Source: Zopfochytrium polystomum (Eukaryota; Chytridiomycota; Chytridiomycetes; Chytridiales; Chytridiaceae). From it: 64,000 nucleotides of DNA. The stretch covers positions 62,001 to 126,000 of the forward strand of contig JAIVFJ010000165.1 of NCBI GenBank assembly GCA_025765615.1, given 5' to 3'. The notes under the pieces were generated by a model. The model made no database searches. It was not told the origin of the DNA and worked only from the letters and a program-made list of their open reading frames with translations. Both the position numbers and the translations under genes were made by a program. How positions within the stretch are numbered: the stretch's first letter is position 1; each line of letters opens with the position of its first letter. Shown here piece by piece: positions 9,977-20,860 of the stretch.

Positions 9977-11288
9977 GTGTGCTTGGTCTGCGCCCATGAC
10001 TGTTTCTGCCTGCCTGCAAGCCTGCTGCTCAAAAAAGGCAAGTTTTAAGTGGCATCGACAACAAGTGTGGAAATTCGCGTCTCGTCTGGTCTTGTTGTTG
10101 TTATTGAAGTAAATAAAAAATCAATAAATAAAAACCAAAATCTGCGGCTGACGTAACAGCAAAAGAACGGATAGAGGAGAGACTAACTACTAGCACACTG
10201 CCCTCTATTCTATTCATGTTATTCACTGCAGAGCGATATTTTACCAGCACCAGCCCTATAAACACAACCGCTGGCTGTGCCCTCTCGACGACAACCGGAC
10301 GGTAACCATCGAGGGAAATAGAGCTCGCCCTTGATCTCGCGCTGTGCATCCGGGTCGGCGATAGTTTCTTGCTTATGTACTCGATCGCGTCGCGCGCGTC
10401 GTTCGACGAGGCGCTCCAGCTCGCAGCGAAGGCCCGGGTGAGGGAGATCGGTCGTTTCCTGGCCTTCCAATCGGGAACGGCCGCCCTCACTTGCCAATCC
10501 CCACTCACATCCGTCGGTCGGTTCAGAAACGATGATTATGCCACTTGAAACGTTGCTCCCGAGTACCACATACGACCAAGCTGGGGTTTGAACCCAGGCT
10601 CTTTTCCTTCGGAGGGAAACATGTTACCACTACAACTCGATGTAGTAAGCCATCTTGTTACTCACCTAACAACTCTTCCACGAATCCTTCACTAGAAGCA
10701 CCATTGCGAGGTCCCCCTCCCCTCCTTTCTGCCCCTTCAAACGACAGCTTCCCATTCGAAAGCTCTTCACCGTCGCCCGAGAACCGATTGCGAAGCGAAG
10801 TATAAATCTGGGGAACGTCTGTTTGAGCGCTCACCAACGGTGCTCAAGCACGAAGAGAGGAAGACGATTGGGCCGGCCGCTGCCCTAATGCATTTTTCTT
10901 TTCCAAGCTCCCGGTTTAATTGCTGTAAGGTTTGGACGTGGCCTCACAGTGTGGTGAGGGGAGCAGAAAGCACCTTTGGTTTGCAGTGGATTGTGTAATC
11001 CTCAAGCTAAATTTTTTGAAAATGGCGGAGCGCACTCCAGAGAGACCTTTCGGCGGTGTCGGTGCGGTCAACGAAAGAGCAGCCGTCCACCGTCCAGCCC
11101 CGCTCGGTAAGCCAGAGTCCATTGTTATGTTTACCGAGTTCACGCGATTCAAGCGAAGCTCACCAGTCCCAGCCGCAAAGAAACACTCAATTAGATAACA
11201 CCGAGGGCCAGTGGCACAACAAAAAAAAAAAAAAAAAAACACACGCGAAACAGAATGAAAAACAAGAAACAAAAACAGCAACCCCAAC
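9977..11288. other. Region without a recognised gene
   Basis: A minus-strand ATG frame at 10508-10101 (135 codons, containing NDARDAIEYISKKLS and a hydrophobic end) has some protein character but matches nothing I know. The tRNA-like sequence at 10573-10648 lies just upstream of it. A short A tract (11221-11239) lies close to the end of the LDWW-ankyrin gene. I see nothing else. Confidence 0.3.
10573..10648 (-). tRNA. tRNA-like sequence, anticodon CCG (Arg-like), probably a pseudogene or SINE head
   Basis: The minus strand has a perfect T arm (CTGGG / TTCAAAC / CCCAG), a perfect five-pair anticodon stem (TTTCC / GGAAA) around a seven-base loop with CCG at the anticodon position, and a D-loop-like GTTGTAGTGGTAAC segment. 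The flanks do not pair: the 3' arm after the T stem (CTTGGTC) has no complementary 5' partner, and the D stem is poor. The internal promoter boxes are therefore tRNA-like but a functional tRNA is unlikely. Confidence 0.35.
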
Positions 11289-12743
11289 TTACACATGCGA
11301 GAACGCAAACCGCCTTGGCTCCAACCACGCGCCCGCCGGCACGCCCCAGCGCTTTTCAAACTTTTTGACCTCGTCGTACAAACCGTTCTTGCGCCACCAC
11401 TCGAGCATTATAACCCCGACGGTGTGGACGTCGCGCTCATTCATAGAGCTCGCGATCCACTCCAGGGCCACCGACAATGGCGCCGCGGTAGCCCGGTCCT
11501 GCCACCACTGCCACGCGTCGACGACAGCCGCGCCGCGGTAGGGGAGCACGTCGAACGCAATGTGCTGCGGCCACGCGTCGACGAGGCCGCTGCGGTCCCA
11601 CCAGACGAGGAGGTCCTTCTGGTCCGCGGACAGCGCGATGACGTCTCTGCCACTCCCTTCAAAGTAGAATCGAAGGGGCAGGCCGCTTTGGGTCGTCCAC
11701 CATTCGAGGACGGCGATCTTGCGAGAGGCCGAGAGCTCAAGGTTCTCGCAGAGTGTCGAGAAGCCGGAAGGTGAGTGGTGGATGGGGAGGCCGGTGTCTT
11801 TCATCCACTGGAGGAGGTGCACGTGGCCGTTGGCGGTGGCTCCGTTGACGGCGTCGTTTTGGAAGGCCGGGCGCTTTTTGCGCGGGGCCACGTGCTGCAG
11901 CCACCATTTGAAAGGTCCGAGGCGGCCGGCCCTTGCGGCGATGCGGAGGTGGCGGTTGGTCCAGTAGTCCGGGGCGTCGGACGCGTTGTCAAACAGGCTG
12001 ATCAGCTGGTCAAAGTCGATGTCCCAGGTGCACAGGCAGTCCAGAATCTCCGGGGTAAGCGTCCACGTCTGGTGGAACTGTCGCTTGCCCCACTGCAAGA
12101 CGTCAAGATCGCCCGAATCCTCGAACGGAAGAAGCCCCACAAAAACGGAAGCACTGGACGTTCTGTGGGCGGCGTGCTCGCACACCCACTGGAGAACGGC
12201 AAGCCGGAGGCGGGACGCGCGAAGCAAATCGCCAAAATTTGCGTCTCGCCATCGAATATTTTTGTTCCAGCACCAGTCGAGAACGGCGATGTGGCCCTGC
12301 TTAGCCGCCGCGACGAGGCAGTTCCTGAAGTCACGCCGGCGAGCGCCGTGGCGTGTCCACCACTCCAGTACGTTGATGTGGCCGGCTGCAGCGGCGGAAA
12401 CAAGGGCTTTGCGCGTGGATTTGAGGACCGCCTCCTGCGTGAAGTACGAGTGGGAGTACAGCCAGTCGAGAACCGCAGAATGACCCGCGTGGCTCGCGAT
12501 TTCCAGCGCGGCTCGCAGATCGTGCGATGCGATGACGCTGTCGGCGCAGCTGCAGTTCCACCAGTCCAGGACAGCGACGTGACCAGCAAGGGCTGCCTGG
12601 ACGATCGAGAGAGTCCTGGCCAACATCGAAACGGGCCACCGCGACGACTTCAACCACGCCAGCACGCCAACGTGGCCGTTCCGGGAGGCAGCAGCGATCG
12701 CGATTGCGGGATTGCTGTCGTTGCGCCACCATTCGAGTAACAT
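11289..12743 (-). CDS. Ankyrin-like protein of the GHxxVLDWW repeat type
   Basis: A single open frame with about a dozen repeats of the form A...GHVAVLDWW: for example NGHVGVLAWL, AGHVAVLDWW, AGHSAVLDWL, AGHINVLEWW, QGHIAVLDWC, NGHVHLLQWM, KIAVLEWW and IMLEWWRKNGL. I recall this degenerate ankyrin type as greatly expanded in zoosporic fungi and oomycetes. I use the ATG at 12743 (484 residues); the frame stays open about 70 nt further upstream, so a short upstream exon is possible. The frame ends FSHV-stop where the stop TAA lies inside GTAAGTTG, a good donor, so the true C-terminus may be in another exon. No signal peptide or membrane segment. It is probably a protein-interaction solenoid. 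At least two decayed copies lie within 12 kb (19690-20860, 23864-24470). Confidence 0.82.
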   Translation of the reverse strand: MLLEWWRNDSNPAIAIAAASRNGHVGVLAWLKSSRWPVSMLARTLSIVQAALAGHVAVLDWWNCSCADSVIASHDLRAALEIASHAGHSAVLDWLYSHSYFTQEAVLKSTRKALVSAAAAGHINVLEWWTRHGARRRDFRNCLVAAAKQGHIAVLDWCWNKNIRWRDANFGDLLRASRLRLAVLQWVCEHAAHRTSSASVFVGLLPFEDSGDLDVLQWGKRQFHQTWTLTPEILDCLCTWDIDFDQLISLFDNASDAPDYWTNRHLRIAARAGRLGPFKWWLQHVAPRKKRPAFQNDAVNGATANGHVHLLQWMKDTGLPIHHSPSGFSTLCENLELSASRKIAVLEWWTTQSGLPLRFYFEGSGRDVIALSADQKDLLVWWDRSGLVDAWPQHIAFDVLPYRGAAVVDAWQWWQDRATAAPLSVALEWIASSMNERDVHTVGVIMLEWWRKNGLYDEVKKFEKRWGVPAGAWLEPRRFAFSHV

Positions 12744-12799
12744 CGAGTTGAAATCCAAGTGTGTGGCATTCTTTGTACTTTTGATCCAACTCCTCAACG

Positions 12800-14658
12800 C
12801 TCGATCACACAGGCCACCTCAGTGAGTCAACATAGACTACGCGGCCAGCGACCTTTGGCGCCCTGCTGAGCTCAACCCAAGTGACTGGCTCATATTGTAC
12901 AGTGGGGTGAGAAATGTTTTCAGCCACTTCAAAATTTCTTATGACAGTCTAACAATCAGTTTAACCTTTATTCTGTTTTCGCAAATGCCACTGTGCAATA
13001 GGCACACCCATTCAAGTTTGGAAGTAACCATCAACCAATTTCATCTAGGTTCTGCTAACTGCATGGGTGTGGAGCGTCAAACTCCACGAACTTCCAGTCA
13101 TGCAATTTTCTGTTCTATTTCCCAAGCTTCAATGTCTGCAAAAAATATGTCCTCCCTGCAGCAAATCCAAAAGACTAATAGATTGTGATGTGCTGCAATC
13201 AGGCTATTTGCCCAACCAATTTTGATGGCAAATGGTTGATAATTGATGAAGTTATTGCGTATAAAAGAGTTTTGAGTGGCGGCTGAAAAACATTTGTCAC
13301 CCAGCTGTACCAGCACAAGTCCTGAATCCAGTCTGTCATATATCACAATACCAACGCTTTGACATATCACAACAAGATGCAAGTCAAACAAATTGAACCC
13401 AATGAAGTTCCTCTTATAATCAATATCTTGAAAATCAGTTTGCCTTGGCCCAAAAGCCAAATTCAAGTTGAATGAATCAAGCTTGAAAGAGGGTGCACGT
13501 TTCCTGGTGACTTGCAAGATTTGAATCTTTGCTCTCCCTTTTGTTACAAAGGGACTCAGCATGATTTTATGCACAAATTTCACAGTGGTGCCAATCCTCA
13601 AATGTCAGCAGGGTGCCATCATATAATGAACTGAACAGCACAAATGTATTTTCTCTCAGCACAAGCGTTTTTTCTCTCAATTGTTGCATCATTTGATGGT
13701 GTTTGGAAAAATTCAAGAAAAGTGGGTTAAAACATGCACTGCCAGATTCAATTTGTGCATAAACCAGCAATAATCTCTTGGTAAGGACTGCCAGCGGAGT
13801 CTGGACATGTGTGTTTCGACACACTTGCAGGATCCTGCAATCACAAGGCTGTGTGTTTGACCCCCACATCAGGCGTTTTATTTGTTTTTTTCATTTTTTT
13901 CTCTCAGTGTACCAGCCAACAATACAACCAGGAATGCACTTTCCCTGAAGGAAAGTAAGATTCAGTTTTAGAAATCTTGAACTTCCAGTTGACTTGGTGC
14001 AGTTTGCTCAAAGAAAAAAAAACAAGAATTGCCCAGGTTGAGGTCAAATGTCCAAGACTCCTAACTACTGGACAGTGGCCGTTTGGACGTCGAAAGCTCG
14101 CTCAAACAAATTGTATTGAGCTCAAAACATCTGCCCTGGGTAATGCGCCTTGCCTCTGGACATGTCTTTTTCAAATCGGGCTTACAGCGACCAGCACGAC
14201 GGAAAAAAAAAACAGACAGCAAGAGGTAGGGAGAAAGAGACTGAGAACCAACACACCGTCCACACCAGCCTTGGCAGCGGCGGCTACTCCTCGTTGTCCT
14301 CTTGCACTTGCACCATTGCCGTCAACCAGCCCTGGTGCCCTCTCAGTGTCACTTCCCCTCCCTGCCGACCGCGTGCTTGTATGGTGTAAGTAGTGTGTCT
14401 GGACTGATTCCACCAAATGACAGTCCAACACTTCTCCACCCCACCTCCGCCTCCCCCTCACCGAAAAAATGCCTGAATCCCACTTCATCCTGCAAGTAAC
14501 GGGTGAGCTTGGCAAGGTGCTGGCTGTTTCCACTTTGATGCTGAAAATTGGCTGGGCAATGGCGCTCGACAGCGGCACACAACAGCAACAGCAGTGTGAC
14601 GCTGACTCAGGGCAGGCAGGCTTGCAGCAGAGTAGGGTTACGTCCGCGCCTAAGGGCA
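12800..14658. other. AT-rich region, no recognised gene
   Basis: Base composition drops sharply relative to the neighbouring genes. Minus-strand frames at 13601-13098 and 13869-13567 are open but have no motif I recognise, and plus-strand frames near 14150-14820 are short. The block contains the tRNA-like element at 13784-13868. Its composition and lack of genes suggest old mobile-element sequence continuing into the gag-like relic to the right. Confidence 0.4.
13784..13868 (+). repeat. tRNA-derived (Ser/Leu-like) sequence, possible SINE head
   Basis: Box A-like TGCCAGCGGAGTCTGG (from about 13789) and box B-like GTGTTTGACCC (about 13853) are spaced as in a long-variable-arm tRNA. Between them are a hairpin (GTGTG...CACAC) and a perfect variable-arm hairpin (TTGCAGGATCCTGCAA). 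The ends do not form a clean acceptor stem, and a T-rich tail follows. I read this as a tRNA-derived element rather than a working tRNA. Confidence 0.3.
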
Positions 14659-15622
14659 TCACGATATTTGAGCTGGGTGGCAGCTGTGAATGCACTGGCA
14701 GCGGCAGTGGCGTGGGCAGTCCCAGGGGGGGTGACTGTGGGAGTGAGCGCCATTGTCAGCTTGGTGGTGTGCGCTGGTGTGATTGCAGCTGGAAGGGCAG
14801 TAAAATATCAATAAATGGATAAAAGACAATTCTTTTTCTGACAATTTCTGGTGTGAGTGGAACTGGGGATGCAGCCCCTTTGATGCCTTCTGTAAATATG
14901 GCAGATTCAGCCACGATGAAAATGGGACCTGAGAGCCAATTATGTTGGCGCCTTCAGCTACCACTTTACATGAAAATGGATTACAGATGCACAAGAAAAT
15001 GGGATCTCCTGGACCAGAATCAATGAAAAATGGTATCTCCCGCCCCAACAAAGGGGAGCCAAAATTGGACCCACTCAGTACCAGTATGAACAGATCAAAA
15101 AATGGTAGCTGCTGGAACCAGAGCCATGGCCCACAGTGTGCACATAGCGTCCCCACTACATTCTGCCATGGAGGAGTATTGGGCATTGCCATCAGGAGAA
15201 TACAGACATAAATCTGGTCCCAGTGGAGGTTTCCAGCATCCTTGAGGCACTGGACAAGTGCCGATACTGAACCAATGAAGTCTTTAATGTTGCAGCCACC
15301 GTCATACTTCGTCAACAACAGTTGTTCCAATGTACTCATGGTCATTGACACAGTAACCATTGTATAGACCTCCTTCAGGTGATCATCTTGTATGCAGTCG
15401 TGCACCCACTCAATAGGTCCCTAGATGCCTGTGGTAGCTTTCCAAGTAGCCAGCTTCAAGCTTGTGTGTCATACTTTTTCTCATGCGCTGATGTGCCACC
15501 TTAATGGTATTGTTGGAACCTGTGTATGTGTTGTTTTCACACTCTACAATGTAGAGCATTTCCTTGACTTCCAAATAGGTTGTGAATAAATGGTTGAAGT
15601 CAGGCCAGTCGTTGGTCAACAC
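14659..15622 (-). mobile_element. Relic resembling the gag region of a copia-type LTR retroelement
   Basis: Two minus-strand frames follow one another (15622-15410, then 15405-14659). The second contains TLEQLLLTKYDGGCNIKDFI, a SALVQCLKDAGN segment and WDQIYVCILLMAMP. These resemble the UBN2/copia gag arrangement in which a target cell-count loop is followed by LxxLxxAGxxIxDxxYxxxILxSLP. The frames are interrupted by a stop and no zinc knuckle, protease, reverse transcriptase or LTR pair was found, so this would be an old fragment. The assignment rests on pattern memory only. Confidence 0.35.
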
Positions 15623-16869
15623 CTCACTTGTCTGTCATTGTGATCTAGTAGCCAACTGCTCAGCAACCTTGCTCAGCAACCTTGCTGTTCTCTCCGGGGC
15701 GGGATCGTACCAGTAGATTTTTCTTGTGTCAGGTTGTGATGGTGCGTCGCGATTGAAGGCTTGCAATCGCAATCGACTTTGCCTGCGTGATCAGATTGTT
15801 CTTGATTGTCACTGCAATTTCACTGCAGTCAATCTAGTCGTCTGCAACTTCACCAGATCCTGCCCTGGCGCCAGCTGATCGCTCCCCAATGGGAGTAGTG
15901 CTGATAGCGTGTGAGTGCTGCTGCTAACTCGGTGCGAGCAGGCATGATCGTCCCAGTCCAGGTGGGACGCAGGGTTTGTTGTTCAACTTTTTTTTCTTTT
16001 GTTCTAGAGACAAGTTCGTCCCTCAATACAACAACATGGAAGTGCAAGCATGAACTCCCACAGATTTGGAAACAAGTCGGCGCCCCTTAAGTTTTAGGGA
16101 TATTGCTGTAAGCTTGTGATTCCAACTTTGACTTCGCACCTTCGATGGAGTTCTGAGAATGTTACAAGCCCCTTCCAAGCCTGCACACTCGGAATACCGG
16201 GGATTTAAAACAAGAGCAACTGAAGCAAGGCCTGATGATTGTCATCAACGCGACTGCTCATTGTAAGTATCCACCACCAACACGGCAATACGATTTTTGC
16301 GCGACTGCGATATTCTGCAATTTAAAATGGCAGCACCATGCCCATCAAACAACCCGAGCAAGGTGCTGGGCTGCTCTGCAGATCCACGGCTTGCGAAAAG
16401 TCTCGTTCCTTGACCTCCCAACAGACCCGAGGTTTATAGCAGCGGAACGTTTCGATCGTTCGTTGGGTTATGAGCCCAACGTGCCACTACGCTGCTCGTG
16501 GCTAATATCAGAGTATGACAACTGAAGACGCATTCTCCCTCATCCATCTCCGTCACCGAACTCTTTTTCACCCACGCGTCGTCGTGGCGCCGCGTGCAGC
16601 TGCCGCACCAAAGCGCCAACGCCTGCACAGGGACGAACCAAGATGTGGGGTTTAGAGGAGTTGACTTTGAAACTGGAAAATCACAAGTCCCATGTGGCAA
16701 ATCCATAACTACTTTTCTGTACTCAACTTGCGCGGAGGCAAAAAATGCGGGGGGTGCGGACTCCTTCAAGTCCGCTTTATTTATATTCACGGCGGGGCTC
16801 CCTGCATTGGTGCCGCTGAGGGTAAGCCACGAACAACTGTCTATTACATCGCGTAATAAATACTTTCAT
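15623..16869. other. Non-coding region including one copy of a local duplication
   Basis: No gene recognised. The part from about 16290 to 16510 resembles 19505-19700 in the same orientation (shared blocks: GCGCGACT...TCTGCAATT, ATGGCAGCACCATGC, and AGCAGCGGAACGTTTCGATCG). Weak similarity continues over the next 100 nt at both sites. A plus-strand TATA-like run (TTTATTTATATTC, about 16776-16788) precedes the small exon at 16870. Confidence 0.45.
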
Positions 16870-17046
16870 ATGGCGTCCCACACACGGTTCCCCACACACA
16901 CATACGGTGCCCTATCCGCGGCAATCGCCGACTTTGGGATCACCAACGCCAACCTATCCGACTATACGAGCGTGGCCGTCGGCCGGGCCAGGGCCGACGA
17001 GGCCGACCGGCTCGACCGCATCCTGAACGTCCCCTTCGCCCGCCAT
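16870..17046 (+). CDS. Possible first exon of an unrecognised protein
   Basis: An ATG about 85 nt downstream of a TATA-like run opens a 59-codon frame (starting MASHTRFPTHTYGALSAAIA, with the charged stretch ADEADRLDRILNVPF) that ends at a donor-like GTAAGC. I found no convincing following exon: the next 450 nt contain an imperfect tandem repeat. The promoter-ATG-donor order is seen; that it is a gene is a weak inference. Confidence 0.3.
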
Positions 17047-17220
17047 GTAAGCAGCCTTCCGCGCCACGACCACCCCGGAATACCTCACAACCGGAGGCAG
17101 GTATATGTAAGGTCAGAGTGAAAAGTCAGATCCCAATACAGAGGAGACCGTTAAGCAAGGTTTACGCGTCGACTACAGGTGTTCCCACGTTTGAGTTACC
17201 CGCTGGTGACCTTCTGAACC

Positions 17221-17500
17221 CTACATAGTCGACTCCCTTCTCTCACCCCTTGTCCCTGGCCGTGACAAGGGTTCTTCAGCTTTCTGCACGACAAGGGTTA
17301 CTCTGCCTGTCCGGTAGCGCCCCTGGCACCATTCGTCCATTGTCGATGGCGACGACAATGGTTCTTCAGCGGCTGTTCAGCGAGGGTTGCTGGCCGCAAC
17401 CTGTCTGTACCACAGCTTGGCTACTAACTCTTTTTTACTGTCGCTGGCAACGACGAGATTCTTCAGCGCCCATGCGGTGAGGGGCGCCAGCCACGCCCTG
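17221..17500 (+). repeat. Three imperfect ~95-bp tandem repeats
   Basis: The block CTGGC...GACAAGGGTTCTTCAGC recurs three times, with TTCTTCAG at about 17272, 17362 and 17459, each followed by a GTTCAGCGAGGG/CTGCCTGTCC-like segment. Units are diverged by many substitutions. No frame runs through them. Confidence 0.55.
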
Positions 17501-18020
17501 CCTGTCCCACCGCACCACCACTACTATCTGCCTCCGTTGTGTTTGAGGTTAGGTCCTACAAGATAAAACACCTGTTGCCCTTCTCACCCTTTATTCTGTG
17601 GTTGTGTTGCTCCCTTGGGAACACCCTTCCATCTCCTCTCACTCCAGCCCACAGCCACAATAGTCATCAGCACTCCTGCTCGGATCCTCAGAGGATTGTC
17701 CCTATGAACCTCTATTCTTTGTGTGGAGATCCCTGTCAGACAGATGAGTAGGGCTGAAACACCCCTTAGACAACAGCCCAATAAAGTTAGTTTTGGTCTG
17801 CTATTTGCTTTCCTTCACTCTCAGGCCCAGATCCCAGGGTCAAAGGAGTGAGTACAGTGTCACAAGTGTCGATCGTGCGGGTCATGGAGTTAGCGGTTGA
17901 AATGACATCACCGAAGATTAGAAACGGGCGTGACTGTGCCAGTGCTGCAAAGTCCTGCGCCGACGGACGCAGCATAAAAAATCGAAACGACCGACCGACC
18001 ACCGCCAAAGCCAAAATCAT

Positions 18021-19011
18021 ATGTGCGGCCCCCGCTACCAGTTTTGCATCTTGTGCGGCACTGCGCTCGAGACCGCCCTCAGTGGTTCGCAGTTCCACAC
18101 TGCCGCCAGAGGTGCGTTTGCTTGATGGGCTCGGTGGGAGGAGGTTCTGAACAAGCTCGCACTGACCACCACGCCCTGCAGCCCTCCTCCTAGACGCGAG
18201 ATGGACTCGGCCCGGTCGAGACGAAAGCAGTGGCTGCCTCTACCCTCTGTGCGTACCAGACCCTGAGGATCCGCTCGAGGCAGGCGAAATTCCCGACTTT
18301 GATCCAGACGCCGCGACGGACTGCTGGTTCGCCATGGCAGCGGACCCATCGCCGCCGACAGTGGATGCCAGAGCAAGCACATTCTACAGCGACGAAGAGG
18401 TGGAGGACGGCTTAGCGTTCGGATTCCCGTTCCACGCGGGCTGCGCAAAGTGGATCTGCTGCGCGCTGGCTCAGCGGGGCGTGTCGCTGGAGCAGCTGGT
18501 CGCGTACCTCGGCGAGACTGTCGCGGATCAGGAAGGCTCGTTTAAGTGGATGGGCGATCTTGAAGAATGCTGTCCCGATGGTGCGAGTATCCAAGAGATC
18601 CAGAACGAGTTCTATGGAGCCCTCTTTGGTTGGCAGGCCTACTGCTTTGCTCGCCCCGACACGATTTGGTGGCAGAAGGACTACGGCATTGATCCATATT
18701 TTCCGGATCTTCCATTGTGGAACGAAGTGGCCGCAAAAACTAAAAATCTTGGCGCCGACGACGTCTTCGAAATATCGAGCGATGGATTCAAGTTCCGACT
18801 GAGGCGAGGCACATACGAGGGTGGCATCGTGATCGTTCCCATCCCGTCAGTGGGGGTGCCGACTGATGGGACGACCGCCCAACTGCCCTCAACACCATCG
18901 CCACCATCGCGCGAATTCCCACATCTTGCCTCCCCGCAAAACCTCCCTACCCTGGTGCTCTCAAAGATCCTCGACTGGCTCACAGTACCCACCAGGACCT
19001 CCAAGACCCAC

Positions 19012-19042
<31 letters not shown>

Positions 19043-19401
19043 ACGCGGAACACGCTGAGGGGGACGACGACGATGACGAGGCAGCAAAAGTGGCCAATTG
19101 GACGCGCAATCGCACGAGTTTCGCCGAAGGGCGGCGTGCCCTCCCCCTGCTCGCAACAAATCGCGCCTGGTATCATCACGGCCGTGCGACTGCGTGGCGG
19201 TCGCTTTCGAAACGCGACGGGTTCGCTCGCGTTCCAGGATTCGCCAGGGTGCGGGGTTCTCGCGTCAGGGACGCGGTGCGAGACTACGATGAGCGGGACG
19301 TTGACTGGAAGCGCGCGTACTTTTGCTACGAGAGCCGGAACGCGAGGAGGATAACGAGAAACGCAGAGTTTTTGGTGGGGAGGGCGGGCGGCTACGCGTA
19401 A
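18021..19401 (+). CDS. Putative F-box-like protein with an N-terminal Cys cluster (2 exons)
   Basis: Exons 18021-18111 and 18182-19401, joined in phase 1, give 436 residues. Exon 1 starts MCGPRYQFCILCGTALETAL, whose C-x6-C-x2-C spacing suggests a small metal-binding knuckle. It joins a body with a further Cys/Trp-rich segment (FHAGCAKWICCALAQ) and a WWQKDYGIDPYFPDL motif. Near residues 245-335 the pattern LPTLVLSKILDWL ... LPLLATNRAWYHHGRATAWRSL, split by an acidic Asp/Gly/Glu insert, resembles a degenerate F-box (LPxxxLxxIL...Wxxxxxxx W). This layout recalls fungal F-box proteins of unknown target. F-box assignment is moderate, metal-binding is inferred, and no binding partner can be named. 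The ATG at 18334, inside exon 2, would lose the Cys cluster. Confidence 0.7.
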
Positions 19402-19504
19402 GCATGTGCGGTGTGGCGTTCCAAAGACTGACTCAGAATGAGCGGAAATATGATTTTTCGTTCAGAAGCTTCTGATGATAGTCATCAAACGCGGCACTCT
19501 TTTT

Positions 19505-19700
19505 GTGGCGAATTTTGCGCGACTTCTGCAATTGAAATGGCGGCACCATGCTTATCAAATAACTTAACCCATCCAACGCTTTCGAAGTTTTTCTTCCTCT
19601 CCCTTGCGAATAAATACGAAATTTACAGCAGCGGAATGTTTCGATCGTTCGATTTTTGTGTGAGGCCAACGAGCTTCCACTACACTACTCTACTGGTTGC
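19505..19700 (+). repeat. Second copy of the duplication at 16290-16510
   Basis: The sequence TCTGCAATTGAAATGGC, ACCATGCTTATCAAATAAC and AGCAGCGGAATGTTTCGATCG follows the same order as at 16290-16510, with substitutions and small indels. The two copies bracket the zinc/F-box-like gene and lie about 3.2 kb apart. Confidence 0.55.
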
Positions 19701-20860
19701 GTAGATCGTTATATAGCAAAATATAAAGTAAATTGCTCAATGCATTTCGAATTTTCCTCATCACCGAATTCTGACCCCACCAAGCCACTGCCGAGCCAAT
19801 GAGTGGGCAATTAGAGGATTTGATTTCCAAGCAGTGCCTCAGATCGCCAGTGCGCCAACGCGCGAAAGTAGTCGCGCAGCGGCGCGTCGACGGCGGCGGC
19901 GGGGAAACCGCTTTGAGCGCGTCGAGCTCAAACTGGCCGGCGTCGCTGCTGCCGCCCCAGGCGTCCACAAGCATGCAGCTCCCGGCGGGTGTAGAGCGGT
20001 CGACGGCGGCGAGGAGCTGGTCTTCGGCGGCTTGCGTCAGGTACGGCAGCAGGCTCACGGTGACCTACAGGGTCCGGCAGCCCCTCTTCGAATACCTTCG
20101 GGAAACTTTTCGCCTTTGCTTATCTTCACACTATATCACTTCATTGCCGCGGGTGCAAAGATCTTCAAGGACCTGTCGAACCATCAATTGCAGCTGACTG
20201 CAGCCATCTGGGCTGCGCGAAGAGTCGGCCTTATTCTACATGGCCCCCTCTTCCCCCCGCGCCCGTCAACCCAGCAACTGCCCGCCTCAACCATGGCCGT
20301 TGTTGTGCAAGGACTGGAGGTTGCGGCAAAAACGGAAACCCTGCCAGGGGCCATTTGTTGTCGGCGCCGTGCTACATGAGAAACGGGGAGACGAAAGCGG
20401 GACGCGCGAAGCATGTCGTTCCCAGTGCTCGCGGCCGCTGACTCAAGTATGATTGTTCCAGCACCAGTCGAGAACGGCGATGCGAAACTTGGTCGCCGCG
20501 GCCTAGCTGTCCCGAAAGTCACGGCCGCGAGCGCGTTGACGCTTCGACCCCTCCAGCACGTTTTGATGTGGTCGGCGGCATGAAGCCCCTGCGCATTGAG
20601 GTGGGGGCCCGGCTCGGCGTGAACACGCGAGCGCGAGTACAGCCATCCGAGCAGGCGCGATATGCGCCGCATGGGCTCGCGATGTTCCAGTATAGCTCTC
20701 AAATCGAACGATTCAATGGCGCCAATGGCAGCAGTGGTTGGTCCACCAGTCCACAACGGCGATGTTACCGGGCGAGTGGCCGCCTGGAAGATCGGCAGCG
20801 TTCTGGCAAACATCGGAACGAGCCATGGCGCCATCTTCCACCAATGTGGGTTGATTGTAG
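19690..20860 (-). pseudogene. Decayed copy of the LDWW-ankyrin gene
   Basis: The segment 20385-20850 matches 12200-12650 of the intact gene in the same orientation. The best block is a shared run of about 28 identical bases covering the repeat that encodes GHIAVLDWCW (20457-20484 against the region near 12270). The GGGACGCGCGAAGCA and CTGGC(A)AACATCG(G)AACG blocks flank it in the same order. Reading frames are broken: the longest minus frame (20834-20184) is out of frame with the parent over much of its length. The portion 20058-19690 is protein-like (LTQAAEDQLLAAVDRS) and may be its C-terminal part. A local duplication followed by decay is the simplest reading. Confidence 0.7.

Noticed and set aside
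9656..9997. 113-codon minus-strand Pro/Ser-rich frame downstream of the leftward TATA box
   Set aside because: Its start overlaps the TATA region, so a transcript would begin inside it, and it has no domain or signal peptide.
11775..12740. Plus-strand 321-codon frame opposite the LDWW-ankyrin gene
   Set aside because: Shadow frame; repeat motifs are only on the minus strand.
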